Below, piece after piece: positions 25,982-34,595 of a stretch of DNA of 59,912 nucleotides (within the stretch, counting starts at the first letter, position 1; every line of letters starts with the position of its first letter). The notes beneath the pieces were generated by a model. That model was given only the letters and a program-made list of their open reading frames with translations. It had not been told where the DNA came from and searched no databases. The stretch comes from Bdellovibrionaceae bacterium UBA2316 (GTDB lineage: Bacteria; Bdellovibrionota; Bdellovibrionia; Bdellovibrionales; Bdellovibrionaceae): the NCBI GenBank assembly GCA_002345205.1, contig DDVI01000021.1, positions 1-59,912 of the forward strand, given 5' to 3'. A program made the position numbers and the translations under genes.

Positions 25982-26431
25982 TTGAAAGACTCTGCGGATC
26001 TGACACAAGATGTGTTTTCTAGGTTGTATTTAAAAATGACCAACGGTGCCTTTGATGAAACCAAAGGCTCTATAGATGCCTTTGCGTTTGGAATTGCTCG
26101 TTTTGTCGCTCTCGAGAATCAACAAACGAGTCACTTGTATTTGCTATCAGATGACGATGAGTTTAACTGGGATAAATTAGCGGGCGCTGATGTATCAGCG
26201 GATATCGAGACCGACTACCACCGGCAGCAAACCGTTCGTTTGTTCTTAAACGAAATCAAATCCCTAAATCCGATTCAGCAAGAAGTACTGACCCTATATA
26301 TGGATGATGAACTTAAACTGGATGACATTGCCGACATGATGAAACTACCCATTGGCACAGTTAAGAGTCATCTGTTTCGCGCTAAAGAAAAATTAAAAGA
26401 TTTATTAGAAAACAAAGGAATTAGTTTATGA
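25982..26431 (+). CDS. ECF-type RNA polymerase sigma factor (N-terminus uncertain)
   Basis: A 149-aa sigma70-family (ECF) factor as read from TTG at 25982. Region 2 is visible (DSADLTQDVFSRLYLKM) and region 4 is intact (LNPIQQEVLTLYMDD then DIADMMKLPIGTVKSHLFRAKEKL). The same frame continues upstream with SVFRLGPRLYNYFIRRGF, which looks like region 2.1, but no ATG, GTG or TTG occurs there before the stop at 25886-25888. The true start may be CTG at 25940, or the 5' end may be frameshifted. The stop overlaps the ATG of a small membrane-protein gene. Confidence 0.75.
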   Translation: MKDSADLTQDVFSRLYLKMTNGAFDETKGSIDAFAFGIARFVALENQQTSHLYLLSDDDEFNWDKLAGADVSADIETDYHRQQTVRLFLNEIKSLNPIQQEVLTLYMDDELKLDDIADMMKLPIGTVKSHLFRAKEKLKDLLENKGISL

Positions 26432-26697
26432 GTGATGATTTTGATTCATTAAAAAAACTAGGAAAATCAATCTCGCAGAAGCCATCCGACAAAATGATAG
26501 CGCAATGGACGAGCACACCATTTAAAGTTTCAAATTTTACTATAAAAAAAACAAACTGGTGGCAGTTAGCCGCGGCTTTAGTTGCAGGTATTCTGATTGG
26601 TAAATTTTTATTGCAATCAGGGCCCGATTTTTTTTCAATGGTCGCAAAAAATCATATTGAAGATGAAACTTTTGAGTACGTTTACACCAATAACTAG
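26428..26697 (+). CDS. Small bitopic membrane protein, candidate anti-sigma factor
   Basis: An 89-aa protein with a cytoplasmic N-terminus (about 45 residues), one membrane helix (WWQLAAALVAGILIGKFLL) and a short periplasmic tail. Its ATG overlaps the sigma-factor stop by 4 bases, the arrangement of sigma/anti-sigma pairs. It lacks the HxxxCxxC zinc-binding motif of ZAS anti-sigma factors. The anti-sigma role is inferred from position and topology only. Confidence 0.6.
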   Translation: MSDDFDSLKKLGKSISQKPSDKMIAQWTSTPFKVSNFTIKKTNWWQLAAALVAGILIGKFLLQSGPDFFSMVAKNHIEDETFEYVYTNN

Positions 26698-26755
26698 TGT
26701 TGACAACGTAACCATTCGCAAGTGCTTGTTTGAATATTTATTGAAAGGTAATTTT

Positions 26756-27640
26756 ATGAAATTAATTTTAAGTCTTTTAACTCTTGTTTTCGCTCTAGGT
26801 GCTGTTGCTGAAGATATCACGTTTTCCGATTTCGATACGCCTCGCAAAGAACTAGACGCCGATAAACTTCGCTGGAAAGTAGAAATTCAAGGAGACCTAT
26901 TAGTCTTTAACAAAACGGGAACACGGCTTTTGTTCAAATCAGATGAAGAGCGCAAATGGCGATTTGGAAACGAAAAACCGATCACTAGCTATTGGAATGT
27001 AGCCAGCAAGGGGTTACCAACCACCGCTCTATATCATGAATGGCAATTTAGTCCTCAAGGTGAATTGCAAGTGAAATTTCGACAGTATGATTCTATGTCG
27101 ATGAATCGCGATGGCAGCATTAAAACGGGAAAGCTATTACAAGAAAAAGACCTGACTATAGAAAACATGGCGGGTCCTTCTATCGTTCTTTTCCAAGACG
27201 ATACTCGCCGCATCGTAGCCCAATTCCGTATTCAGATCTGGTCTGAAGAAAATGCGATTGATATTGGCAAACTCGGTATTAATTCAAATCGAATGACCGT
27301 TTATGATAACAAAGGCAATGTGTGGGCGAGCCGCTTAGATAACTCGACGGGAAATAATATTTACTATGGTCTAACTACCCATATGGGCACAGTGTATATC
27401 AGTTATTTGCCATTTGAAGGCGCAAAGAAAATTGGTATCGCAGAAAAAAATAGAATTCGAATAGAGCACGGACCATTACGTATCGCTATTGAAAGCAACG
27501 AGGCCTTTTTGCCTCGCGGAGTTCAAGCTAATATCTATGGAATTATCGATTTAAACAAAAGAACAGAACGTTTGAACCAAGTTCGATCAAATGGTTCTGA
27601 TAAAGAATCTAATTTCCTAGAGGCTATTAAAAAAAAATAA
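26756..27640 (+). CDS. Exported protein downstream of the sigma/anti-sigma pair
   Basis: A 294-aa protein. The ATG at 26756 follows AAAGG and begins a clear signal peptide ending AVAED; longer in-frame extensions overlap the preceding gene. The mature protein is beta-rich (DKLRWKVEIQGDLLVFNKTG, WQFSPQGELQVKFRQYD) and cysteine-free. No family was recognised. It ends in a strong bidirectional terminator. It may belong to the sigma-factor regulon. Confidence 0.7.
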   Translation: MKLILSLLTLVFALGAVAEDITFSDFDTPRKELDADKLRWKVEIQGDLLVFNKTGTRLLFKSDEERKWRFGNEKPITSYWNVASKGLPTTALYHEWQFSPQGELQVKFRQYDSMSMNRDGSIKTGKLLQEKDLTIENMAGPSIVLFQDDTRRIVAQFRIQIWSEENAIDIGKLGINSNRMTVYDNKGNVWASRLDNSTGNNIYYGLTTHMGTVYISYLPFEGAKKIGIAEKNRIRIEHGPLRIAIESNEAFLPRGVQANIYGIIDLNKRTERLNQVRSNGSDKESNFLEAIKKK

Positions 27641-27644
27641 TCTA

Positions 27645-27678
27645 AAGGCCTCAAAGCGGAACAGGCTTTGAGGCTTTT
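27645..27678. terminator. Bidirectional terminator
   Basis: GCCTCAAAGC at 27648-27657 pairs perfectly with GCTTTGAGGC at 27665-27674 around a 7-base loop, flanked by A residues upstream and TTTT downstream. It serves the convergent genes ending at 27640 and 27680. Confidence 0.88.
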
Positions 27679-27679
27679 A

Positions 27680-28159
27680 CTATTGCATCTGCTGACTGCC
27701 GCCCGAACTAGAATCGCCCATTTGGCGAGATTTATAGCCACCACCCAGTTGCGTGTGAGTTGCGCTACCCTCACCGTATTGAGCCTGTGGTTGATAAAGT
27801 GAAAAATTAATTAACAGGCCTTTATAGCTCAATGGATATTTTGGTGATATCCCAAAAACAGATTTTAAAACGATTTCCTTTTTCAATTCAGATTCCACTA
27901 AATAAGAAACACAAGGAACCGCGCCCGAAGAATGACGAGACAATTCGCCCGTAAATTTATTGCAAGTCGTATAGCTGTAGCCCGCGATCATATCCGAACG
28001 AAAACTGCGCGCATTAAATTGCTCTTCATGAATGTCACACACTGATGAAAACCCAGCCGGCATCGCCTGCTGACAACGAGCTTTATTAAATTGAACTTGG
28101 CTCTGCCCAAATGCGACTAAGCCAGCCTGCAAAACTAAAAGTGAAAACCACATTCTCAT
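27680..28159 (-). CDS. Exported protein of unknown function
   Basis: A 159-aa protein with a signal peptide ending VAFGQ. Cys residues (ARCQQAM, SSVCDIH, YTTCNKF, AVPCVSYL) suggest two disulfides. The C-terminal 30 residues are Gly/Ser/Gln-rich and probably unstructured. No family recognised. It starts at ATG 28159. Confidence 0.6.
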   Translation of the reverse strand: MRMWFSLLVLQAGLVAFGQSQVQFNKARCQQAMPAGFSSVCDIHEEQFNARSFRSDMIAGYSYTTCNKFTGELSRHSSGAVPCVSYLVESELKKEIVLKSVFGISPKYPLSYKGLLINFSLYQPQAQYGEGSATHTQLGGGYKSRQMGDSSSGGSQQMQ

Positions 28160-28415
28160 ACTACGTCTCCGTTATGAATGACGGATTATGCCAATCTGGG
28201 ACCACTTTGAAATGGAATACTTGGGATCTGAGTCTTTTTTTTGAAAAGAAAGTAGACAAAGTACCTTAACTTTTTTTCAAAAGGTAATCAGACCCTCGGT
28301 TATTGAATCTAGGCACATCGGCGGCGGTTTCCGAGAGTTTTTCAGAGCTAGACCCAAGCCGCGTTCTGTTTATTTTCTCTACTTTGCCTTTTGAATGCGT
28401 TTTACAATTTAGCCT

Positions 28416-29306
28416 ATGAATAGATTTTTATTTTTACTGTGCGTTCTTGCTGTGGCATTTTATTTTTCTCCGAGTTCAGCGGCGACGGCGTTGTCGTTGA
28501 AAATGAATGGGACACTGAAATGGAAACAACATTGTGCAAATGTGGCTTCGACGCCCGATCTATTTTTGCGATCGATTTCGCACGCAGAGAATCGTCTTTC
28601 GTTTACCAATCATGGCGGTCTATTCAATGGTGGCGTGTGTTGGTGGCATAGTCGATTGATTCGTACCGCTCAGTATTTGGCCGTGTTTGATGCGTCCGCC
28701 CCCAAACCGACGCTGGATGAGGCGTATGACTTAGTTCATCGTTTACGCAGTGGTCGTCCAGCCACCATTCCAGGTTTCAATAATCTTCACGAGTTTTCAA
28801 GTGCATTTTATGGGATCGTTCAGCAAAATTTGGAAGAGTGGCAAGTGTCAAACGGAGGATTTGGTTTTGGTTTCCTTGATGGCCTGACCGGCTCAACGAC
28901 CGTTCCCGCAGCTGAACTAAAATCCTTAATGGATGGCGCCTACGTCGAAATTAGGAAACACCAAAAGCCTCTATATCAAGTTCTACAATTGCCAGGCGTT
29001 ACGGCACATGCATGGATTATTATCGGGATGAAGCCAACGACTTCTGGATATTTGTTTTCCGTCGTCGACAGCAACTATTTAGATATTCAATCTTGGGCTT
29101 ATAATTACGGTGAAACAAATTTCTTATACGGACGATCGCCATTTGTAAGCTATACGACAAAGCGTGGATTAAAGGAAGAAGCCCTTCTTTCTAAACGACT
29201 GAACGACGTGTGTGCGAATTTACAATCTAAAGGTAAGCTTGTAGACGCCCCCCTTACACTTGATGAAGAACTTGATTTACTTATGGGACCGCCGGCGGCT
29301 AATTAA
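28416..29306 (+). CDS. Exported protein, possible papain-fold cysteine hydrolase
   Basis: A 296-aa protein with a signal peptide (cleavage likely after SSAAT). Three widely spaced elements resemble a papain-like active site: C75 in GGVCWWHS at the start of a helix, H198 in TAHAWIIIG, and D218/N220 in FSVVDSNY. The order Cys-His-Asp/Asn and the strand-like context of the last two fit that fold, but no family was recognised, so this is inference. No ribosome-binding site is evident. It overlaps the convergent histidine-kinase gene by 8 bases. Confidence 0.6.
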   Translation: MNRFLFLLCVLAVAFYFSPSSAATALSLKMNGTLKWKQHCANVASTPDLFLRSISHAENRLSFTNHGGLFNGGVCWWHSRLIRTAQYLAVFDASAPKPTLDEAYDLVHRLRSGRPATIPGFNNLHEFSSAFYGIVQQNLEEWQVSNGGFGFGFLDGLTGSTTVPAAELKSLMDGAYVEIRKHQKPLYQVLQLPGVTAHAWIIIGMKPTTSGYLFSVVDSNYLDIQSWAYNYGETNFLYGRSPFVSYTTKRGLKEEALLSKRLNDVCANLQSKGKLVDAPLTLDEELDLLMGPPAAN

Positions 29307-30522
29307 ACTTTATCACGAAACAGGTATTCGGGTGCTGAGAATCGATAAAAATTTCGCCCCCGTGTTTTTCAATAATACCCTTAGAAATACTGAGCCCCAA
29401 ACCAATACCTTTACCGACCGCTTTTGTCGTGTAAAAAGGTTGCATCAATTTTTCAGCAATGTTTTTAGGAATGCCGTTTCCACTATCTATAATTTTGATG
29501 ACGCGATCACTGACTTCAATTCGAATCCATTTTTCGTTTAACTCAAGAACAGCATCATGGGCGTTATTTAGAACATTAACTAAAACTTGAACTAGCTCGC
29601 CTTCCCGTCCCTCAACGATGAAATAGCAACGCTCAATAATCTCGACAGTAATCCCGGCTTTTTGAAATCTCTCTGAACACAAATCTAACGCCGTTTGGAT
29701 CAAATCGCTAGAATCAATAGAATCAAAAGGATCAGAGTCCCCATTTCTTGAAAACGTGCGAAGTCCGTCAATAATTTTATTTATTCGATCCGTTGTCTTA
29801 ATAATAATATCGATATCGCGCTCAACATCATCGAATCGGCGTTCATTGATATGGCGACGTAACGTATATGTACGACCTTTAATAATCGCGAGTGGATTAT
29901 TTACTTCGTGGGCAATTCCCGAGGACATAATTCCCAATGCCGAAAACTTGCTTTGTTCGATCGCTTTAACTCTGAGTTTCTGTAAATGGGCAATAAACAC
30001 GTATACGATTGATAATGAAAATGCGTACATCGCGAAAAAATTGACCAATTTTGCCTCTTCCAAATCCAAACCCGGCGTCTGCAACACATCATAACCCGGA
30101 AAGGCGACCTTTAAAGAAACACAAAATGCCAAAAGAGGCGTGAGTAATCCAAATATAATACTTTTTCGCTCATGCTGTTCATACAAGAGCAAAGTCATCA
30201 AACTCGACGGAACAAAAAAATAACGGCCACCATCATCAAATGGCGTCGTCACGACCGCTACAAATATGAATAAATTCACGCCTAGGATTAAAAATACCCG
30301 TGCCCAATTCCGGTGATTATTTTTATTTAAAATTAGAATTAACGGGAACAGAAAACTGCTAAAAATACCCAAGATGGCACTGCTCCAATACGAACTGTTA
30401 TAAAAATCCACAATTCCATAAAATAACGACACCGCCCATGACAATAGGGAAATAGAGCGTATAAACTTCGTTATTTCCGCGCTGAAATCTAGCCCTGAGT
30501 TTTCATTCAATTCATTCTGCAT
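29299..30522 (-). CDS. Membrane sensor histidine kinase
   Basis: A 407-aa kinase. About six hydrophobic segments occupy residues 20-180. A HisKA domain follows with phospho-acceptor H205 in SSGIAHEVNNPLA, then a HATPase_c domain with the N box (LVNVLNNAHDAV), G1 box (IIDSGNGIP) and G2 box (GKGIGLGLSISKGI). The HEVNNPL form is typical of NtrB/PilS-like kinases. No response regulator is adjacent, so it is an orphan here. The ligand is unknown. Confidence 0.9.
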   Translation of the reverse strand: MQNELNENSGLDFSAEITKFIRSISLLSWAVSLFYGIVDFYNSSYWSSAILGIFSSFLFPLILILNKNNHRNWARVFLILGVNLFIFVAVVTTPFDDGGRYFFVPSSLMTLLLYEQHERKSIIFGLLTPLLAFCVSLKVAFPGYDVLQTPGLDLEEAKLVNFFAMYAFSLSIVYVFIAHLQKLRVKAIEQSKFSALGIMSSGIAHEVNNPLAIIKGRTYTLRRHINERRFDDVERDIDIIIKTTDRINKIIDGLRTFSRNGDSDPFDSIDSSDLIQTALDLCSERFQKAGITVEIIERCYFIVEGREGELVQVLVNVLNNAHDAVLELNEKWIRIEVSDRVIKIIDSGNGIPKNIAEKLMQPFYTTKAVGKGIGLGLSISKGIIEKHGGEIFIDSQHPNTCFVIKFN

Positions 30523-30585
30523 TATTTTATTCCAAAACGTCTATTTTCTTGATCTTTTTTTAACCGACACTAAACTGCTTAGCAC

Positions 30586-31281
30586 ATGGAACTACTGAGT
30601 CTAAATCAATTAAAATTTAAATACCCTAATACCGAACGCGGACGCCTCGAAATCAATCACTTTCAAGTGAACAAAGGCGAAAAGATTTTCCTTTTTGGTC
30701 CTAGTGGCAGTGGGAAGACAACACTTTTAGAACTTTTAGCTGGCGTTCTAACCCCAGTGTCAGGGTCAATTAAAATTGACGGAACTGATTTAGCAACCAT
30801 GTCGAATACAAAACGCGACGCTTTTCGTGCAGATAATATTGGCTATATTTTTCAAAGTTTTAATTTAATTCCTTACCTGAGCGTAATCGAAAACATTGCT
30901 TTACCTTTGAACTTAAGCTTAAAGCGCCGGGCGCAAGTTCCAAAGGATCAAGAACTCGTTAAAATTCAGTCGATGGCCAAACGTTTGGGAATCCTTGATT
31001 TACTAGATCATAAAACTAGCGAACTATCCGTCGGCCAACAACAACGGGTCGCCGCGGCTCGTTCATTGATTGGACAGCCTAAATTAATTTTGGCTGATGA
31101 ACCAACGTCGGCATTAGATTTTGATCATCGTGAAAAATTCTTGAGTTTAATTTTCGATATATGCAAGGAACAATCTATCAGTTTAATTTTTGTCAGTCAC
31201 GATCGTTCACTACAAGGTTTGTTTGATCGCGTAGTCGCTTTAGCCGATTTAAATGAAATCAAGAATGGCGGTGCTCAATGA
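30586..31281 (+). CDS. ABC transporter ATP-binding protein (LolD/MacB type)
   Basis: A 231-aa ATPase with Walker A GPSGSGKT (38-45), Q-loop near IFQSFNLIPYLSV, signature LSVGQ (147-151), Walker B LILADEP (about 167-173) and the switch His in FVSHD. It overlaps the following FtsX-family permease gene by 4 bases. Such pairs act in lipoprotein release or in mechanotransmission from the inner membrane (MacB, LolCDE, FtsEX superfamily). The precise substrate is not determined. Confidence 0.9.
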   Translation: MELLSLNQLKFKYPNTERGRLEINHFQVNKGEKIFLFGPSGSGKTTLLELLAGVLTPVSGSIKIDGTDLATMSNTKRDAFRADNIGYIFQSFNLIPYLSVIENIALPLNLSLKRRAQVPKDQELVKIQSMAKRLGILDLLDHKTSELSVGQQQRVAAARSLIGQPKLILADEPTSALDFDHREKFLSLIFDICKEQSISLIFVSHDRSLQGLFDRVVALADLNEIKNGGAQ

Positions 31282-32543
31282 TTTTTATTCGCTTAGCACT
31301 CAAATCATTATGGAATCGAAAACTCACTGCGTTTTTAACTATTACGTCGGTGGCATTAAGTTTAGCACTCTTATTATCTGTAGAGCGCACTCAAAGATCA
31401 GCACAGGAAGGCTTTACTCAATCCGTCAGCCAAGTGGATTTATTGGTAGGCGCCCGTACCGGGCCGCTGAATTTAATTCTGTACACCGTGTTCAATATGG
31501 GAAATGCGTCCAATAATATCTCGTGGGAGTCGTACCAGGATTTAAAAAAGCACCCTACCGTTGCGTGGACGATTCCATATTCCTTAGGGGATGGTCACCG
31601 TGGATATCGTGTGGTCGCTACAGACGAAAATTTTTACGAACATTACCGTTTCCGGGGTGATAAGAAAATAGAACTTTTAGAAGGCGCTGCTGCACTCGGC
31701 ATTTGGGATGTGGTGATTGGATCGGAAGTCGCTCAGAAATTAAAATATAAAGTCGGCGATCCCGTTGTCGTTGCTCATGGTGTGACTCGCGGTGAAGGTA
31801 TCCAGATGCATGATGATAAACCGTTTCGCGTTTCAGGTATTTTGAAACCAACGGGAACAGCAATTGATCAAAGTTTATATATTTCTTTGTACGGAATGGA
31901 AGCCATTCACATAGACTGGCAAACGGGCGCGGCTCCGGTCAAAGGCAAAGAAACGCCGCAAGAATCAATAACGAAAGAAAATTTACCGATTCATCAAATC
32001 ACGGCCTTTTTTTTAAGAACCCAGACGCGCATCGAAACGTTGCAACTACAACGCGAAATCAACAATTACAAAGACGAACCGCTGATGGCAATCATCCCTG
32101 GTGCTACGTTATCAGATTTATGGCGAGGCCTAAGTCAGATCGAACGCGTTTTGAAAGTTATCTCGTTAATGGTGATGGCCGTAGGTTTAGCGTCGATGGT
32201 TAGCTCTCTGTTAGCGAGCCTAAATGAACGCCGTCGTGAAATGGCGATCTTGCGCGCTGTAGGTGCGTCTCCATCACGGATCACATTCTTGCTTGTTTTC
32301 GAATCAGGTTTGATCACGGCACTTGGGGTACTGATAGGTTTAGTCATTGAACTGAGCGGATTCTTTATTTTAGAATCATGGCTTGAAGAAAAATTTGGCT
32401 TCTATTCCGTGGGTGCAGCTATTGCCACAACGGATATTTTGTACATGCTGGCAACGCTCTTTGTGGGAGTTTTAGTTGGTCTGATCCCTGCGATACGGGC
32501 AACTCGATTAGCTCTTAAAGATGGTTTATCGGTGCGCGTGTAG
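31278..32543 (+). CDS. FtsX/MacB-family ABC transporter permease
   Basis: A 421-aa permease with an N-terminal membrane helix, a large periplasmic MacB-like domain (about 45-270) and three C-terminal helices around SLMVMAVGLASMVSSLLASL and LVFESGLITALGVLIGLVIEL. The motif LNERRREMAILRAVGAS is the usual FtsX/MacB coupling segment. It forms a transporter with the ATPase encoded just upstream. There is no membrane-fusion protein or outer-membrane channel gene nearby. Confidence 0.9.
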   Translation: MIFIRLALKSLWNRKLTAFLTITSVALSLALLLSVERTQRSAQEGFTQSVSQVDLLVGARTGPLNLILYTVFNMGNASNNISWESYQDLKKHPTVAWTIPYSLGDGHRGYRVVATDENFYEHYRFRGDKKIELLEGAAALGIWDVVIGSEVAQKLKYKVGDPVVVAHGVTRGEGIQMHDDKPFRVSGILKPTGTAIDQSLYISLYGMEAIHIDWQTGAAPVKGKETPQESITKENLPIHQITAFFLRTQTRIETLQLQREINNYKDEPLMAIIPGATLSDLWRGLSQIERVLKVISLMVMAVGLASMVSSLLASLNERRREMAILRAVGASPSRITFLLVFESGLITALGVLIGLVIELSGFFILESWLEEKFGFYSVGAAIATTDILYMLATLFVGVLVGLIPAIRATRLALKDGLSVRV

Positions 32544-32545
32544 TT

Positions 32546-33187
32546 ATGATAATGAGCGAATGGGAAAAACTATTTCAAACGGAAATCGATCGCATGACGG
32601 TCGCCTTTGACCCGTCTCATGACTCCCTTCATTTAAAGCGTGTCGTAGCGATGGCCAAAACGTTTTGCGAACGTGAACAGGCTGACCCTAACATTGTGAT
32701 CCCCGGTGCCTGGTTGCATGATTTCGTAGTGATTCCCAAAGACAGTCCCTTGCGCAAGCAAGCCTCACATATTTCCGCAACACGCGCGGTAGAATTTTTA
32801 GAACGTATCCATTACCCTAAGCAGTACCATGCGGCGATCGCTCATTGTATCGAGGCCCACAGCTTCAGCGCTAATATTCCCACAGAAACTTTGGAAGCAC
32901 GTATTGTTCAAGATGCAGATCGATTGGATGCACTGGGTGCCGTCGGTTTAGCCCGCGTCTTTATTACAGCGGGGCGTATGACTCGACCGTTGTATAGCGA
33001 AAATGATCCCTTCTGCGAGAACGGTCGCACCGTTGATGATTCGGAATTCACCATTGATCATTTTTACGTAAAGCTATTTAAAATTGCAGAAACCTTGAAA
33101 ACAAAATCGGCGCTTGAAGAAGGTCAGCGCCGAGTTCAGGTTATGAAGAAATATTTGAAAGATCTAGCCCTGGAATTACATCCTTAG
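32546..33187 (+). CDS. HD-domain phosphohydrolase
   Basis: A 213-aa cytoplasmic protein with the HD metal-binding pattern: H29 (SLHLKRVV region), H58-D59 (WLHDF), a conserved H near 100, and D123/D125 (QDADRLDALG). It resembles the YedJ-type HD hydrolases. It starts 2 bases after the permease stop, so it is probably co-transcribed with the ABC genes. The substrate (nucleotide or other phosphoester) is unknown. Confidence 0.85.
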   Translation: MIMSEWEKLFQTEIDRMTVAFDPSHDSLHLKRVVAMAKTFCEREQADPNIVIPGAWLHDFVVIPKDSPLRKQASHISATRAVEFLERIHYPKQYHAAIAHCIEAHSFSANIPTETLEARIVQDADRLDALGAVGLARVFITAGRMTRPLYSENDPFCENGRTVDDSEFTIDHFYVKLFKIAETLKTKSALEEGQRRVQVMKKYLKDLALELHP

Positions 33188-33189
33188 TT

Positions 33190-34434
33190 CTACTGAGTTC
33201 TAACGTCCATTATACCTCGGAATTCAGACGGTCCCCCTTGACAACGAAATGACCATTTTAGTTTGTGTTCGGAAGAACCGGTGAGCTCTGTAGGATATCG
33301 ACCCAGGATTTCTTGAGCATTCTCACAGTCATTCTTTGAGAGTTTTTTATAATCAGCACTGAATAACTGCGTCTTTAATTCTGAACGATCTGAATTGACT
33401 GGTACATGAAAGCTCAAACCGGATTCCCAGCGTGAACCATTCGCTTCGCGATGTTCAACACACATGACGACGGCACTGCCCGGCCCTTTGTCGCCGGAAA
33501 GCATACTCCAATGAGTCGATTCACTTAGAGTCTTGCAAATTTTCGAGTCTTTAGTTTCTTCACGTGCCGTTTTAAACTCGATCATTTCTTTATGATTTAA
33601 ATTAAAAATCGTTTCATCCATGCGCTGGAACGACTCGCTGACTTTATTTTTTCCTTCTAATAAAATGCGGAAGGATTCATTCGGAATTTCTAAGCGAGCA
33701 TAGACATCGGATTGAGAGGATTGAATATACGCCTCACGCAAAATTCGGCCACTCAAAGAAACGGCTTTTACGTGTACATCTTTTAGTTCGCTCACACCAA
33801 TCAGGTTGAGCAACGCCATTTCTTTTTTCCCTTTTTCGAGTGGACCTTTGTATGCAAAATAGCCTTCATGACCTGGACGCCCGCCTGGGCGGACAAATCC
33901 TGTTGATACAATTTGAAGTACCGATCTAGCTTTAACTTTTATATGCAGATTGCTGTGCGCACTGATTTGTAAGCGCCATGTTCCAGACGCAGGCGCGAGA
34001 ATATTTAGTTTCGTCGCGTTTTCCGAACTCACTGTTTTACTTAACTTAGCTTCGGTTCCTGATGGATCTAATACGGTCACGACTGGCAGTTCCTTAACCG
34101 TGGAGACTAAAATAGATAATTCGGTAATACTGGCATCCACCGCGAATTTAAATTCTGAGGCTTCGTGTGCGGGTTGCCCTTCGGCGACCCAAAGTACTGA
34201 CATATCTTTGTCGCTATCGCTATCCAAAATCATTCCTGCGACGCCGTCCATTTTGTCCTTTTCGAATTTTAATACCTGACCACCCGTGCCGCGGGCGATG
34301 GCTTCATAAGGGTCCTTAACCGTTAGATCTTGGTATTTCAGTGGCCCGCGACTGTCAGACCATTTTTCCCAACCCCATAAACCCACCAAAATAACTATTA
34401 AAACTAAACCCGCTATTTTAAAATTTATTTTCAT
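33190..34434 (-). CDS. Membrane-anchored periplasmic protein of unknown function
   Basis: A 414-aa protein with an N-terminal signal anchor (about residues 7-23, IAGLVLIVILVGLWGW) and a beta-rich periplasmic remainder. Two C-terminal Cys pairs are possible (DSKICKTL, VVMCVEHR, KNDCENAQ, SFRCQGG). Residues about 90-180 resemble a jelly-roll-like sensory domain (SGTWRLQISAHSNLHIKV), which is not certain. It is convergent with the HD gene and divergent from lexA. Confidence 0.6.
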   Translation of the reverse strand: MKINFKIAGLVLIVILVGLWGWEKWSDSRGPLKYQDLTVKDPYEAIARGTGGQVLKFEKDKMDGVAGMILDSDSDKDMSVLWVAEGQPAHEASEFKFAVDASITELSILVSTVKELPVVTVLDPSGTEAKLSKTVSSENATKLNILAPASGTWRLQISAHSNLHIKVKARSVLQIVSTGFVRPGGRPGHEGYFAYKGPLEKGKKEMALLNLIGVSELKDVHVKAVSLSGRILREAYIQSSQSDVYARLEIPNESFRILLEGKNKVSESFQRMDETIFNLNHKEMIEFKTAREETKDSKICKTLSESTHWSMLSGDKGPGSAVVMCVEHREANGSRWESGLSFHVPVNSDRSELKTQLFSADYKKLSKNDCENAQEILGRYPTELTGSSEHKLKWSFRCQGGPSEFRGIMDVRTQ

Positions 34435-34536
34435 TCCTTAATTCTTGATCTGCCGTCGCCATTGGTCAAATTTTTACCGCAGTGCTGTTTATCGCCGCAC
34501 TGGCTAAACATCCTAGTATCTGACATTTTAATTGAA

Positions 34537-34551
34537 GTTCGAGAAATGTTC
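34537..34551 (+). promoter_or_regulatory. LexA operator 1 (GTTC-N7-GTTC direct repeat)
   Basis: GTTC at 34537-34540 and 34548-34551 are separated by 7 bases, giving the 11-base direct-repeat spacing of the alphaproteobacterial LexA box. Each half site extends to GTTCGA. It lies 45 bases before the lexA start codon, where it could overlap the promoter and give autorepression. Confidence 0.75.
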
Positions 34552-34563
34552 GATATATTTAAA

Positions 34564-34578
34564 GTTCGAGGTTTGTTC
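34564..34578 (+). promoter_or_regulatory. LexA operator 2 (GTTC-N7-GTTC direct repeat)
   Basis: A second GTTC-N7-GTTC box, with GTTC at 34564-34567 and 34575-34578, 27 bases downstream of the first and 18 bases before the lexA ATG. The ribosome-binding site AGGAGG (34586-34591) follows. The tandem placement suggests cooperative repression. Confidence 0.75.
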
Positions 34579-34595
34579 GAACCTCAGGAGGCTGC

